A stretch of 64,000 nt of DNA from Pseudogemmobacter hezensis (lineage in GTDB: Bacteria; Pseudomonadota; Alphaproteobacteria; Rhodobacterales; Rhodobacteraceae): NCBI RefSeq assembly GCF_013155295.1, contig NZ_JABJXT010000003.1:308594-372593 (forward strand), given 5' to 3'. The translations under genes were made by a program, and so were the position numbers. Numbering within the stretch: position 1 is the first letter of the stretch; each line of letters starts with the position of its first letter. Below, piece after piece: positions 63,637 to 64,000 of this stretch. Under the pieces are notes generated by a model. It searched no databases and had not been told where the DNA came from. It worked only from the letters and a program-made list of their open reading frames with translations.

Positions 63637-64000
63637 CAGATCACCCCCGCTTCATCTTTAAGTTTCGCCAGCAACTCGTCGACCGAGGCTACGCGCACGC
63701 CCGCTTTGCGTCCGGCAGGTTCGGTGGTTTTCACGACGGTCAGGCGCGGACTGATATCAACGCCATAATCAGCCGGGGTCTTCACCGCCAGCGGCTTGGC
63801 TTTGGCTTTCATGATGTTCGGAAGGCTTGCGTAACGCGGTTCATTCAGGCGCAGATCGACGGAGACGACCGCTGGCAGCTTCACCTCAATAACCTGCAGA
63901 CCGCCATCAACTTCGCGGGTTACGCGGGCCTTGTCGCCCTCGATCACCAGCTCTGAGGCGAAAGTCGCCTGTGCCTGGCCCAGCAGTGCCGCCAGCATCT
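63636..64000 (-). CDS. etfB: Electron transfer flavoprotein beta subunit, 5' part beyond window
   Basis: The C-terminal ~121 residues of EtfB; the gene continues past the right end of the window. The visible part contains the ETF beta signature region [41 protein letters not shown], the arginine/lysine-rich recognition loop of the family, and the C-terminal segment ending KDEAGVI. It forms a heterodimer with EtfA and binds AMP. First gene of etfBA. Confidence 0.95.
   Translation of the reverse strand, partial: MLAALLGQAQATFASELVIEGDKARVTREVDGGLQVIEVKLPAVVSVDLRLNEPRYASLPNIMKAKAKPLAVKTPADYGVDISPRLTVVKTTEPAGRKAGVRVASVDELLAKLKDEAGVI

Overview
The window is a gene-dense, GC-rich chromosomal segment with the codon use, lipoproteins, Tat-type signal peptides and gene orders of an alphaproteobacterium of the Rhodobacteraceae (Rhodobacter/Paracoccus/Gemmobacter relatives). 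The best markers are the run chvI-chvG-short hprK-rapZ-EIIA(Man)-HPr beside pckA, and pyrB/pyrC'/plsY on one strand. I saw no tRNA, rRNA, insertion sequence, prophage, CRISPR array or origin. This is core and accessory chromosome, not an obvious island.

Left part (0-30 kb): ettA; a lipoprotein alpha/beta hydrolase; tiny membrane proteins; a cold-shock gene with a long upstream gap; a peptide-type ABC operon (5.4-10.4 kb) divergent from a choline-sulfatase-like gene; a PBP4-type D-Ala-D-Ala carboxypeptidase; an ECF sigma factor coupled to a membrane von Willebrand factor A protein that probably acts as its anti-sigma; a DUF3857/transglutaminase-like protein that has lost its catalytic Cys; gabD; a large OmpA-domain protein; ubiA and rsmE with starts only 12 bp apart; gshA; plsY.

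Middle (30-40 kb): a pyrimidine locus in which pyrB and a metal-site-less pyrC' flank four small membrane-protein genes. Three of these are tandem PH-like paralogues, and two of the three carry a poly-C tract one base too long near the start codon, so both are frameshifted as given. A 17-bp imperfect tandem repeat array fills the pyrC'/plsY gap. Then come a family-4-like uracil-DNA glycosylase without the usual Fe-S cysteines, a LysE exporter, moaB and two uncharacterised genes.

Right part (40-64 kb): a LysR-centred cluster that looks like a guanidino-compound utilisation system. It has a dimethylargininase-like hydrolase and an M20 amidohydrolase on one side, and a polyamine-type ABC transporter plus a 2-ketoarginine-decarboxylase-like ThDP enzyme on the other. 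A shared GTGAAA-N3-TTTC motif lies in both promoter gaps. Next are pckA, the ChvI/ChvG two-component system and the PTS-Ntr-like regulatory chain (HprK, RapZ, EIIA, HPr), in which three successive genes appear to start with TTG; an acyltransferase; a sugar-type ABC operon with a DUF2291 lipoprotein and a good promoter with an embedded operator-like palindrome; a 3-hydroxybutyryl-CoA dehydrogenase; and etfA with etfB cut by the window end.

The strongest candidates for something new are the poly-C frameshifted PH-like paralogues inside the pyr locus, the 17-bp repeat array next to them, and the guanidino-compound cluster with its shared motif.
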